From Lyophyllum atratum (Eukaryota; Basidiomycota; Agaricomycetes; Agaricales; Lyophyllaceae), in NCBI GenBank assembly GCA_014905825.1, contig JACGCN010000001.1:1054001-1118000 (forward strand): a DNA stretch of 64,000 nucleotides. The letters are read 5' to 3'. This document shows, in pieces, positions 22,997 to 34,283 of this stretch. Positions within the stretch are counted from its first letter, which is position 1; each line of letters opens with the position of its first letter. The position numbers and the translations under genes were made by a program. Under the pieces are notes generated by a model. That model worked only from the letters and a program-made list of their open reading frames with translations. It was not told the DNA's origin and did no database searches.

Positions 22997-25475
22997 TGAA
23001 GAAAGTCGTCGCAAACATCACCATGGGCAACGATAGTTGGTACACCTTCCCTACCTTACGCGAAAGACTGAATGATCATTGATATTATCCTGCATTGAGT
23101 GTCAGCCCTGTTCACCGACGTGGTTCAATGTCTGGGGACTCCATTGCTGGAAATCAAGAAGAGTGAGCGGCCTTTGCGTGTGCCACATCGAATCAGCTCA
23201 AATCTCAATATATACAGTGGTCTATCTATTCCTTGTCAGCTATGGCAGATCGAAGCCCGACCAGATACACCTAGTCATTCCTAACTTCCTCCAGGTGAGC
23301 TCAAACCAAGATCGAACCAACTATTCGCCTCTGAGAAGATGTAGGACTGCAATGATCGAAATCCACTCATCCGAGCTACTCGCAATCCGTACCATGTCAT
23401 ACATTCCGATTCCCGTGGTCACGGACGCACTGACCGAACCCTTGCGGCACTGCCTGAAGGATCGTGATCCTTACGTTCGGAAAACTGCAGCCATATGCGT
23501 CGCTAAGCTATATACGGCTGACCCACGGAGAGCGGAGAAGGGAGGCTTTGTCGAAATGCTTCGAGACCTTATGCTAGACAGCAATGCCACTGTGGTTGCG
23601 AACGCTGTCGCTGCTCTCTCCGAGATAGGTGACCGGCATGACGGGGTCATCTTTAAACTTAACCTTGCCACGGCGAACAAGCTACTTACGGCACTTGGCG
23701 AAAGCTCTGAGTTAGTGATATCTTTCATATTTGCCCAGTGTCTTACTGATCAATTTCACAGATGGGGACAAATATACATCCTCGACTCTTTATTGCGCTA
23801 TGTTCCGGAAAGGCATGCAGATGCAGAAGTAATGGCAGAGAGGATCGTCGTTCAACTCCAACATGCCAACTCTGCCGTTGTCTTAACCACCATCAAAGCC
23901 TTGCTATACCTAATGAACTACATGGAAAACAGAAAGCTGATAGACTACTGTTGCAAAAAAATGGGCCCGCCTCTCGGTTTGTTTTACAATGTCATAACGA
24001 TCTAGCGCATTGACGGAAACATTCTCCAGTAACCCTTCTCTCTTCGGGCCCTGAAGTGCAATATGTTGCACTGCGAAATATTCTCCTCATCATTCAACGA
24101 CGGCCGGCTGTTCTGAAGAACGACGTCAAAGTCTTCTTCTGCAAATACAATGACCCAATCTATGTCAAGCTCGCAAAGCTTGAAATCATGTATCGGCTTG
24201 CACGTGCAGAGAATGCCAACGAAGTCCTCGCCGAGTTGCAAGAGTATGGTCACCCTCCCAAGTCTCAGCAAATACTAAATGTTTTGGCTTAGATATGCTT
24301 CTGAAGTAGATGTCGACTTCGTCCGTAAAGCTGTTCGGTCCATTGGCCGGCTAGCAATCAAGGTGGAAGCAGCGGCGGATAACTGCATCCAGGCTTTGCT
24401 TGGCCTTGTCGAGACCAAGGTCGCATACGTCGTGCAAGAAGCGGTGATTGTGATTAAGGATATCTTCCGGCGCTATCCAGGGCAATACGAAGGGATCATC
24501 CCGAAACTCTGCGAAAACCTCGATCTTTTGGATGAGCCCGAATCCAAAGCCGCTATGGTTTGGATCTTGGGGCAATTCTCTGACAGGATCGACAACGCGG
24601 ATGAGCTCCTTGATGACCTGTTGTATACCTTTTGTGACGAAAGCGTAGAGGCAAGTGCGAATCAGCTGCAGTCACTTTCATAGCCAATGACATGCAACCA
24701 CAGGTCCAACTCGCTCTACTGACTGCGGCCGTTAAGTTGTTTGTCTACAAGTCCAAGTCAGACTCGGCGAAGGAACTTGTGCACAAGGTGCTCAAGTGGG
24801 CCACTGAGGATATTGATAATCCCGATCTCCGTGACAGGGGTTTCATGTACTGGCGCATGTTAGCTGTCAATCCAGCTGTAGCTGGTGAGATTGTCCTCGC
24901 GGAGAAGCCTGCTATCACTACGGATTCGGACCGCATGGACAGAGGAGCCTTGGACCAGCTGCTGCTGCACACTGGTACTCTGGGCAGCATTTATCACAAA
25001 AATCCTGAAGTAGGGCCCTGCGCTATCCTTCCAGTTCACTACTGACGATCTTCTTTAGACATTCATTCGCAATGCAGCTGGGAAAGCACTGGCTGATAGT
25101 CCAGCATTGAACCCTCATTCACGAGCTGCGTTGGTTCCTCTACCTCGCCCACAGCTGCCTCCCACCACGATAACCATCCCTGGTCCAGGACCATCAGAAC
25201 CACGGATCCCTGAATCTCATAGTGTCTCAACCCCTGCTGATGTGACACCCGCCACCAAACCAGTACCACCCGTGCTGTCTTCCCCCGCTACTCCGAGAGA
25301 CGTAGATGCCAGCTCCGACCACGATGACGAGGATGACGGACCCCCGGCAGCTGCCGATCCGTATTCGAATTTGGGCGGCGCGTTTGGCAATTACTTACAA
25401 GATGAGCCGCGGCCCATGGCAGCAGGCAGCCAGCGAGCCAACAGACATGGAGATCTGGATGATTTGTTGTTTTAG
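22823..25475 (+). CDS. APL2: AP-1 clathrin adaptor complex beta subunit (frame broken by an extra base)
   Basis: Large beta-adaptin subunit for clathrin-coated vesicle formation at the trans-Golgi and endosomes. Exon 1 is [17 protein letters not shown] (intron 22874-22929), then [20 protein letters not shown] and [11 protein letters not shown]. The HEAT-like trunk follows ([58 protein letters not shown]). The trunk ends at a Pro-rich hinge and an acidic tail closing DLDDLLF; there is no ear domain, as usual for fungal AP-1 beta. In NPLIRA / [11 protein letters not shown] the frame shifts by one: an extra A at 23378 separates GCT from CTC. No splice signals there explain it. AP-1 is preferred over AP-2 from the short C-terminus. 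Confidence 0.88.
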
Positions 25476-25519
25476 CTCACTAGGTTCCAGATTGTCTCCA
25501 ATGTATGTATTTATTATTG

Positions 25520-26542
25520 TCACGTCGAAAGCATAGTATGCATCTTTTGAGAGAGCTGGGAAAGGGTGTTTTTGGGTCGCAGAGAGTTGTAGTGCTGCAA
25601 AAAGGTTGACGTTATGATTGACATCCACAACATAGATGATGCACAGACCTCGCCAAGGCCATACATTCTTCGATGATAGCTAATGCGTACGACCCGTTTA
25701 TCATCGCTTGCAATCGCTGGATCTCCAGGATCATGGACGACAATCGAAGGGCGACCCGCTTGGACGACATGGATGGGTACATTATATGTCCGACTCAAGG
25801 CCAGTATTTCAGGTTCACCGCCCCACTCCGCCGTGTCACGTATGTTTGCACAATACCGTTCAAATCCTTCTGGCGTCATAACTCCTGAGTCACTGTCCGC
25901 GGGAGGCGCGAGGAACGGTATGAAGTCGTCTGGGTGAGAGAACATGTATCGTGAGGCAGCTCTGCGGACGATTGCATAGTTCGCTTGGGGAGCGGGAAGG
26001 ACACCGAGGAGCACAAGTTGGTCTGCGACTGCAGAGTATAGGCAGTGCCCATCGGGATTGACCTAGGGCGACATCAAGATTTGACTGGCTTGAATGGAGA
26101 TGTACAACTTGCTTCGTAAATCTGCAGCGATTTCTCCTGACATACTTTATCGATATCCTTCTCTTCGTCGTCCGCTTCCTTCTTTAGTCGGGCTTCTGCC
26201 TCAGGATCAGAAGCGAGGTATGTTTGCTCGAGGGCAGCAGTCCTACGAGCCTGAATCATTGCAGATCAGGGGGAAACCCTACAGTAGGGAAGCGAGCTCA
26301 TCACACACCTGTCTCGCTTTGAAACGGCTCTTTGCGTCCTTTTTAGAACGTGCTTCGACCGTGGCCACCTCCTTACTCTGTACCTCGTTAATTAGAGCAG
26401 CAGACTCGGCTTGCACAGTCTGGTCTCGAGAATCTAATTGTGCAAAAAGATCATCCATGAGGTCGCCATCTACGGCGGGAGTCAACGGTTCTTGCGGCGA
26501 AGAGAGTACTTTCTTTAGTTTATTTTTCTTTGAACCAGCCAT
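25520..26542 (-). CDS. OTU2: OTU-family cysteine deubiquitinase (OTUD6/Otu2-like)
   Basis: Cysteine protease that removes ubiquitin; the OTUD6/Otu2 group acts on 40S ribosomal proteins. The start at 26542 opens a Lys-rich N-terminus (MAGSKKNKLKKVL) and a coiled coil (DAKSRFKARQ, ARLKKEADDEEKDI), as in OTUD6. The catalytic block INPDGHCLYSAVADQLVLLG has the nucleophile Cys after Gly-His and the oxyanion Asp. The helix FERYCANIRDTAEWGGEPEI matches the OTU core. The C-terminal block IASDDKRVVRISYHRRMYGL is followed, after an intron, by EHYNSLRP with the catalytic His. That intron (25595-25648) is 54 nt and has no in-frame stop. The stop at 25520 is 44 bp from the AP-1 beta stop, so the transcripts probably overlap tail-to-tail. 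Confidence 0.9.
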
Positions 26543-26762
26543 GGTGGAGCGAGCGATTATGATAGTCTGAGACTGATTGCAGCGGGCCGCTGCTCCGACA
26601 TCGAATGGCGCACAGCCACCCGATCATCCGATTCATCGGTTGAGATGATAGCAGGTGGACCAGGATAACAACTCGTACCCGACTGCTTCAACTCCGGTAT
26701 TTGTCTTCGCAGCCTCTACACACTCTCTCAGTTACCAACCTATCTATAATCCCAGCGTGGAT

Positions 26763-29520
26763 ATGGGCGACTCACCTACTGATTTCATGACCTTGGAGCG
26801 GCGCTTGGATGTGCTCCTCCAAGAAATTCGCGACTCAGAGTCCGATAAATCTTGGCTAGAAGTAGAAACCGTCTCGCAAACGCTGGCGAATGGTTTGCGC
26901 TCTCGCGATGGCATGGGTAAGGACTAATCAATGCTCGCCACCCCATGTCTGACCCCGCATTCCAGTCGACAACCACTCCCTCCTTGGGAAAACAGCACTC
27001 CCACAATCCCTGACGTCTCTGTTTACACTTGCGCTACACGGATCTGGATTCCCGGAAGAAAAATACGCATCGGTCGTCTTTGAACTTCTCCGGGTAGCTG
27101 CTAATATCTGTATGGATCATGGTAGGTGAGCCTATTTCCTATACAGATCAAACACATCATACCACCTTTAGATGAGAATCGTGGACGTCTACTCGAGGCA
27201 GGATTTCCCCAAGCTATTGTCTCGCTTTTAGAGGGCTACTCAGAGTCTATCCCGCCACCGCCACACGCTCAACCTCTTGATCTTCCTATTGAACATCTAA
27301 AAGTCATCAGGACTTCTATCGGTGCACTCTTGAACGCGAGCATAGGCTATGGTACGAGATCAGTCATTCATTTCAACGAATTTTCTTCCGACCTGTCGTC
27401 TTTAGATGCTGTGAAATTCCGACTTATTTCCCTAGAAGCGCCCTACACGATATTGAAGTTGTCCTCGGCAATATACCCAACTGGAGTCTGGTCTAATGGC
27501 TCAGTAGAAAATGGCAGTCGGTACACGACTTCTGAAGATGCTTGGGCAGTACGCAGTGGTCTATCCAGCTGGGCATGGAGAGCCATCTCAGAGCTCAAGG
27601 ATGTGAGGGATGAAAGTGAGTTTAATTGCAGGATGTACGTAACAGATGCTGATTTCTTTTCGTAGCCCTCCAGATATTTACTCCTGATTTTCTACCTTTA
27701 CTTGTTTCGCCCCTCCTGGCTTTTCTACCTCAGCCTCCTCCGGTATCGCGGCCCTTATTTGAACCTGAATCAGCATTTGCCAGTGATCTCATCAATGCCG
27801 ATTATGAAGACCTTGAAGAATCATGCATGTTGATTGAGTCTCTTTCACTCGACGTCGAAGATATCCGACTTTCTCTCGCTCGTGGCTTGCACTTCCCGGC
27901 TGAGCATGGGGGTATACCATGCCTCTCTATTATCCTTGATTTTATAGAGCAAGGCACCTATCCGTCATCATGGAGCTCTCCTGCGTTCGATGAAACGGAA
28001 AGGAAGCGCAAAGAGAAGGCGTTTGACGTCTGCAAAGCTGCTCTGATAAAGTCTGTAGTCGAGGTCGCTGGTGAAGAGAGCAACGAGGATGTCCTCTGGG
28101 ACGACTCAGAGTCCGACAAGCCAGGAGGTGAATTTGTTTGCAGGATGGTGAACTGGCTCAAGCGATATGTAAATGACATGGACGCCACGAGCTCCGATCG
28201 CGCTCCAGACGTCCGATCCATCTTCAACCGAGAGGATCTGGTTATCTGTGCATCCCTTGCATTAGGGAACCTTGCACGACGAGGTACGCGTTCATGTTCA
28301 TAGACCGCAAAATTTAACAAATGCCATTCCACGCCAGAGAAAAATTCGACGGCACTCGTCTCTTATCCCTATTCTCTAGCTCCCATCCTTGCGTCAACAC
28401 ATCTCTTGTCGCCCTCGACAGACATCAAAGTCAAGCATGGCGTAATCGGGCTCCTCAAACACCTAGCCCAGGCTCCTGCTCATTCACATGTGATCCATAA
28501 TGCGCTGGGCAAGGCCGGTGTAGTCCGACGTATTGCTGGGAGTGGGGTTTGGGACGAGAAAACGGATGCTATGGCGGATATAGTTCAACTGAGTGCTATC
28601 GGAGTTGTGAAACATATGTGCAGTGCAAATGGTATCATGTCTAACCTTTCCACCGTCACACAATTGCTGAAGCGATTGAACTAGTTGAGCATACGTATGC
28701 TCTGGTACTTCCTTCAAGCCGATCCCCCACTTCTCCGACTGGTCTCGCTCAAGTGCTCGCCCTCGTCAAACGTTCTGACTCCGTTTCCATCAAAAGCGAA
28801 GGCAGTCGTGTACTCGTGAATGTCGTGAAATCGCTGTGGTCAAGTAATCTCCCTGCTAGTCCAGTCGCGGATTCACAGCCACCTATGATCGGAACCCTAA
28901 ACAAAGAGGACCTACTCGAAAAGCAACGGAAGAGAAATGCTGCCATCCGCACAGTTCTCACGCCTGAATGTACTTCTATGCTTGCAAGTCTGGTTGGACG
29001 CAGTGGGAAATATCCCCTCTTGATTAATGAAGGTGTTGTCGCCCTTAGCTTGCTGAGCACGTCAAAAGAGGGAGGTATGGTTGTTTTCTCATTTTTTAAT
29101 ATATATGTAAGCTGATCTGCCTGGCCAGGACCACTTGTTCTGGATGCCCTCATGATCCCCTTGGGTTTAGATACGCCAACCTCTCCAGCCGACCCTTCAT
29201 CACCACCGACAACAGCTAGCGATGTCGGCTCACCTTCCTCCGTTGTGCCTGCTGGCAGGCCACACCTAAATATACCACGCCATCCTCTTGATATGCTTAT
29301 CTATACGTTGAGAAACGTTGACAACCCCGCCAACTTTCCTGTCGAAGTGCGGGTAAACGTGTGCTCGTTCCTCGTGCAGCTAGGCAGACATACATCTGGG
29401 GAGGAGCTTGAGAAGGTCAAGGTGGTCGTTCGACCAGTTCTGGAAGGACTTATGGCGGCGCAAGGTAAAGAAGAGATGTTGGAGAAGGCGATTCAACGAG
29501 TGCTCGATGCCTGGTCATGA
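26763..29520 (+). CDS. Armadillo-repeat protein, SmgGDS (RAP1GDS1)-like
   Basis: Many exons encode long helical repeats of ARM type, for example FTLALHGSGFPEEKYASVVF, LDLPIEHLKVIRTSIGALLN, VICASLALGNLARR, VKHGVIGLLKHLAQAP and VEVRVNVCSFLVQLGRH. The layout, length (about 750 residues) and repeat sequences resemble SmgGDS, a chaperone and exchange factor for small GTPases with polybasic tails. The start is the ATG at 26763 (MGDSPTDFMTLERRLDVLLQ); upstream in the same frame there is no ATG. No catalytic motif is expected. The ARM solenoid is clear; the GTPase role is inferred. A 220-bp divergent gap separates it from the OTU gene. Confidence 0.65.
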
Positions 29521-29862
29521 TTAGGGGTCTAATTTACAATGGCGTCTCGGTTGCTCAGAGTTATGCCTCCCTTGCTTACTTGTTATCACACCCACTGTCA
29601 GATGTCAGTCAGTATGTCACCTTCATGTACATAGATGGCATTTCTACCAAGTGCTTATGCGTAGTAACGGATGTGTACCAAATTGTGTACCTTAATCTGA
29701 CAGTGGATCATCACAAGACCATTGATCATCTTCCGGGAAAAGCAATTGCCGAAGCCGTGAAGCATCATTATATGTAAATTAAAACTGTTCTGAACTGGCA
29801 GTCCTGGCACATACATATACTCCCCGCATACGCGGAATCCCGTCCGCTCCTGGCCCGGGATC
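29521..29862. other. Intergenic region before the enoyl-CoA isomerase
   Basis: 342 bp between tandem genes. Nothing beyond probable 3' and 5' untranslated sequence was recognised. Confidence 0.5.
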
Positions 29863-31216
29863 ATGAGCGCACTGACTATTGATATCTCTGAAGGAATCGC
29901 TACCATTACCTTGAATCGACCAAAAACGCTCAATGCACTTACGTCAAAAGGTTAGGATCGGCTGCTCATGGCAGTGCTGAGTGGGGTACTGAGAGCACTG
30001 CCACAGATTACGACGAACTGGCCACCGGTTTGAGGGAGATTGACGCCAGAGACGATGTTATTGTGACTGTTTGGCAAGGCGCGTGATTAGAATCTAATTT
30101 TCAGGGCTTGTCTGACTGTCGACGAAACAAAACAGCTCATGGCAAATGGTTTTGCGCGTAGGGCCATTGATTTGCGGCCATAGCTTAATGTTCTAATCGC
30201 CATATTAGCGGCACCGACGTGAAAAGCAAACCAACGGAATATGTCACACCAAACATTCGGCGAGCGTTCCTATCAAACGTGGCGCACACAACTACCGATT
30301 GCGGGCACGCGGTTAGTAGAGAAACCATCAGTTCAACTTATACTGATTCATATGTATAGCTGTCTTCACATAGGAAGATACTGGTTGCCGCCCTTAATGG
30401 ACCAGTCATGGGTACAGTCGGCTTCTGCATGATGGGGCTATCTTGTTGACAGGCAAGCGAATTCCGCTTCACAGGTATCGCAGCAGGTACGCGATCTTAG
30501 CCGTTGCGATGAAGATAACTTGATGCGAGATATGCCCTCATTCAGCGTTCCTTGGACACTTTGACTTCATATATTGCATGCCCGATGCCTGGCTTTCCCT
30601 ACCATTCACATTCCTTGGTGAGGAGTGCCCTGTATAACTAATACGAACCAAATAACTCAGCTTTTATTTAGGGATTGTCGCGGAAGGCGGCTCCAGTGTC
30701 AGTTTTGTGAACAGAAGTAAGAATGTGTGCCTGACCGACGACCAACACTCATGATCATTCCCACCAGTGGGGCTCGCGAAGGCAAACGAAGTATTATTGT
30801 GGGGCAAGAAGAAAGGGGCGCAGGAGCTTTTGGAATGCGGTTTTGTCAAGTAAGCATCTGGGCTGACCCTTTTGGTGGCAATTTGAGATTTATCATCGTG
30901 ATTTGCAGTCAAATATTTCCGACACAACCTGCCGATTCTTTCCACGCTGTGGTCCGCAAACACCTGCTGGATGAACTCCATGGCTTAGATCCCACTGCGC
31001 TGTTGGAAGTGAAGAAGCTCATCCGGGGAGGGTTAAAGGACAAAAACGACCCCGATGCCGTGAATTTGAGAGAGAGCTACGGTACGTCTGAGGTCCTTGA
31101 CAAGGCGTGGCGCTGAACGTAACCGCGACCTAGCCCAAGCAGCGAGGTTCGCTAGTGGAGTTCCCATGGAGCAATTCTCCAAAATCGCTAGGAAAGAGAT
31201 CAAGCACAAGCTGTAA
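29863..31216 (+). CDS. ECI1: Peroxisomal enoyl-CoA isomerase/hydratase (Eci1-like)
   Basis: Crotonase-fold enzyme for beta-oxidation of unsaturated fatty acids in peroxisomes. Exons join to MSALTIDISEGIATITLNRP, then GKWFCAGTDVK (oxyanion-hole loop), HRKILVAALNGPVMG + IAA + AFLGHFDFIYCMP, and IVAEGGSSVSFVNRMGLAKA, as expected for the family. The last residues are KEIKHKL; the terminal HKL is a PTS1-type signal comparable to the HRL of yeast Eci1. One intron (30079-30135) appears to use a GC donor (gcgcgt). A 12-nt exon (30475-30486) encodes the IAA segment; leaving it out removes that segment, and no other join keeps the frame. All conserved blocks are present, so it looks functional. The reaction (isomerase or hydratase) is not settled. 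Confidence 0.85.
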
Positions 31217-31722
31217 AGGCTCCGCGGATCTTTGATAAGTCAGGGGTGGTAGAACTCGGACAACGACAACCGCAGGATCTTTTGCCCTGAAGGTATTATC
31301 GGGAGTTGTTGGGTGCCTTGGCTTTTGAATGTCATATTTGAATCCACCATTGACGGGGTGAGGGTGTTGCCCTGTGTTGCCCTGCGCTTTGGTGAAATCT
31401 CAATGCGTCGGTGCCTCTGAGATAGAAATATTGTAAAGAGCTTCAGAGTACTCCCGGTCAACGAGGCCGTTTCTGGCTGCTTCAATTACCATTCCAGACG
31501 CGCCATGTGGTGGATACTTGTGATATGCTCATCTCACAGCCTTTCGCCTCCCTTGGCCTGTCTTGGCATGCTGTAGATTGATGAGGGGCGACTCTATCCC
31601 CATTTGCTGTCTACATCCGCTTCCTGTCATGACCCGATCGCGATATCGGCGCTTATGGAAAACAGCCTTAAAGAAGCGCATGGCACCGAACTTCTTGATC
31701 ACCCCGTCCCCCAACGCCCTTC
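31217..31722. other. Intergenic region upstream of the amino acid permease
   Basis: 506 bp between tandem plus-strand genes. It contains one GATAAG at 31234-31239, a possible nitrogen GATA-factor site, though a single copy means little. A 10-bp unit (TGTTGCCCTG) occurs twice in tandem at 31365-31384. No gene seen. Confidence 0.45.
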
Positions 31723-34036
31723 ATGGAGTACTCGGAGGAGAAGAAAATTGGGCGCCAGAGTACGAAAAGCGCGAGCATTATCTCGAACGAATACCGCGAC
31801 GAAACGCTCCTTGAACCTCCGATCGATGACACGCTCCATCGTGGGCTCAAGGCCCGCCAGATATCCATGATAGCGGTAAATTCTCATTTTCACCAACTGA
31901 TAACGCACGTGACTCAGATACGTAGCTCGGCGGGGCTGTAGGGACAGGTCTAATCATTGGTTCTGGAACGGCGCTCAGGCGAGGAGGACCGCTCGGTACG
32001 TGCATAACACAACGCACCTCACCTATCGCTTATAATTCTCTACCAGGTCTCCTTCTTGGTTACTCTTTCGTTGGGTTCATTTGTTTCCTTGTGATGGTGG
32101 CTTTGGGGGAAATGGCATCATTCTTGCCGCATAAGAAGGGTTTTGCTGGGTACGCGTCGCGATTTGTCGATCCAGCCCTTGGGTTTGCCCTCGGATGGAA
32201 TTACCTCATGAAATATGTCAGTGGACGATCTAAACCTTTCAAAGCTTCTTCAAAATTTATTCACTACTAAAATCCAGTTGATTGTAACTCCAAACAACAT
32301 CAACGCCGCTGGCGTCGTTGTACAATATTGGACTCAAAGGGTTCCTCTCCCTGTCTGGATGGGTATGCAGCATCACCTCCAGTCACAATCATGAAAGCTG
32401 ACAACCTTTCCATTCAGCGATCTTCATTGTATTTAGTATGTTCCTACTTTGTTTTTTGTGTCTGTCAGCTGACAGTCTACTAGTCTTCGTTGTGAACCTT
32501 CTCGGTGTGCGAGTTTTTGGCGAGTTGGAATTTTGGTTTTCGAGCATCAAAGGTTTAAGCTTTGCTACTTCGGCGCATTTTAATAATGCTAACACTTGAA
32601 CAGTCATCGCTCTCATCGGACTCCTTCTAATGGGTATCATCATCGACCTTGGTTCGTCTAATAACACAACAACTCCTATCAGACGCAATGCTTACTTCTG
32701 GCGAATTTTACAGGTGGAAATCCCAAGCACTGATCGTATCGGATTCCGATACTGGAAAGCTCCTAATGGTCCCATGGGACAGTACCTTCTGGACCAAGTT
32801 CATGACGGACCCGTGGCCATCTTCCTTGGCTTCTGGGCTACTTTGACAAATGCTCTTTTTGCAGTACATTGGCACCGAGCTTATCGGTGTAACTGTCGGA
32901 GAGGTAAAAGAAAATGCTTCAAGTTCTAGCGGCCTTAAACCTTCTTGCTGAATGTTTATCCAGGCTGAAAACCCGCGCCGAAACATTCCTATCGCGATTA
33001 GGAGGACTTTCTTCCGTATCTTGGTGTTCTACGTAGGCGGTGTTTTCGTAATTGGCCTCATTGTCCCAAGAACAGATGACACGCTGTTTGTCGCAACCAA
33101 GTCGAAAACTGGAGCAGCCGCCAGCCCCTTTGTAGTGGCAACAACGCTGGTACTAACTCTCCTTTACGGTAGATCTGTTGCATCCAGCTAATGTGCCTTC
33201 AGGTTGGAATCAAAGTTCTGAACCATGTCATCAACGGAGCTATTCTCATCTTCGTCATGAGCGCCGCTAACTCTGATCTCTATATCGGCTCTCGAACTTT
33301 ATATGGCCTGGCTGTCGAAGGCAAGGCCCCGAGGATCTTCAGACGGGTGAACCGTATGGGTGTCCCATATCCATCCCTGATCATATGCACGGCTTTCTGT
33401 GCCCTTGTATTCCTCAATGTCAGCTCTTCGAGTGCCAAAGGTGAAGCGCAATGCTGTCTGTATGCACACCAGCTGACTCTGCCTAGTTTTCACGTGGTTC
33501 GTGAATCTGGTGTCCACAGCTGGTGCCCTCACATGGATGTGCATTGCTTTCTGTCACATGTGCGCTGGTCTCCCCCATCCCTTCAGTTTTTGTTTACTCA
33601 TCCAAACTTCAGTCGTTTTATGAAAGCACTCAAAGCGCATGGAATGTCTCGCGAAGATCTTCCGTATAAGGCGCCCTTCCAACCATGGGGTAGCTGGTTT
33701 GCGCTTGTTGCCACAGGCATAATCACAATATTCAAAGGTTTCGATACCTTTATGCCGTTCAAGACTGATACCTTTGTGACGTGAGTTGATGTTAATATTG
33801 CGCTGCTGTCTCCTGATAAACGATGTCACATTCTCAGGAGCTACATCGGGATTCCAGTCTTTTTTGTGCTGTGGCTGGGTTACAAGCTCATCTATCGGAC
33901 ACGTCTTATTCCTTTGAAGGAAGTTGATCTCGTTACTGGTCTGCGCCAGATCGATGAAGAGGAGGAGAAGTTCCTCGAAATGCAGGCAGCCCTAGGACCC
34001 CGGAGTACCTTGAAGAAGTTGTGGGATTCACTGTAG
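31723..34036 (+). CDS. Amino acid permease (APC/YAT family), with an apparent one-base insertion
   Basis: Twelve-helix amino acid/proton symporter of the fungal plasma membrane. The start at 31723 gives a hydrophilic N-terminus ending HRGLKARQISMIA, then the TM1 signature LGGAVGTGLIIGSGTALRRG. Further family blocks: LGEMASFLPHKKGFAGYASR, LGWNYLMKYLIVTPNNINAA, YIGTELIGVTVGEAENPRRN and FVMSAANSDLYIGSRTLYGL. The C-terminus is LKEVDLVTGLRQIDEEEEKF and ends at 34036. At the intron 32652-32713 the expected join (DLG, then GNPSTDRIGFRYWK) is out of frame by one base in gtggaaatcccaagc. Reading straight through the intron stays open instead. Such carriers need Shr3 (51882) to leave the ER. Confidence 0.88.
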
Positions 34037-34283
34037 GATAGTTTTCGACGATAATGACCTTATTGGATACATATAATGAGAGGATTTTGAGAGGCTGCCA
34101 CCGAAGACCTGTCATTGTCAATGTCATACTATTTCCGAGAGTCCGTCATGATCGCAGACTGACAGTGGCTTACTCATATCGTCGATGTTCAAGACCCTCA
34201 CCTCTGCGTTCGTTGTTGTTACAGTTTTGGCCTTCATTTCATCTCCACCTCCCCACAGACATCTCTTCTCTAAACTTCACCCC

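Noticed and set aside
31365..31384. Tandem 10-bp repeat TGTTGCCCTG x2
   Set aside because: Only two copies; likely chance or slippage, no array.
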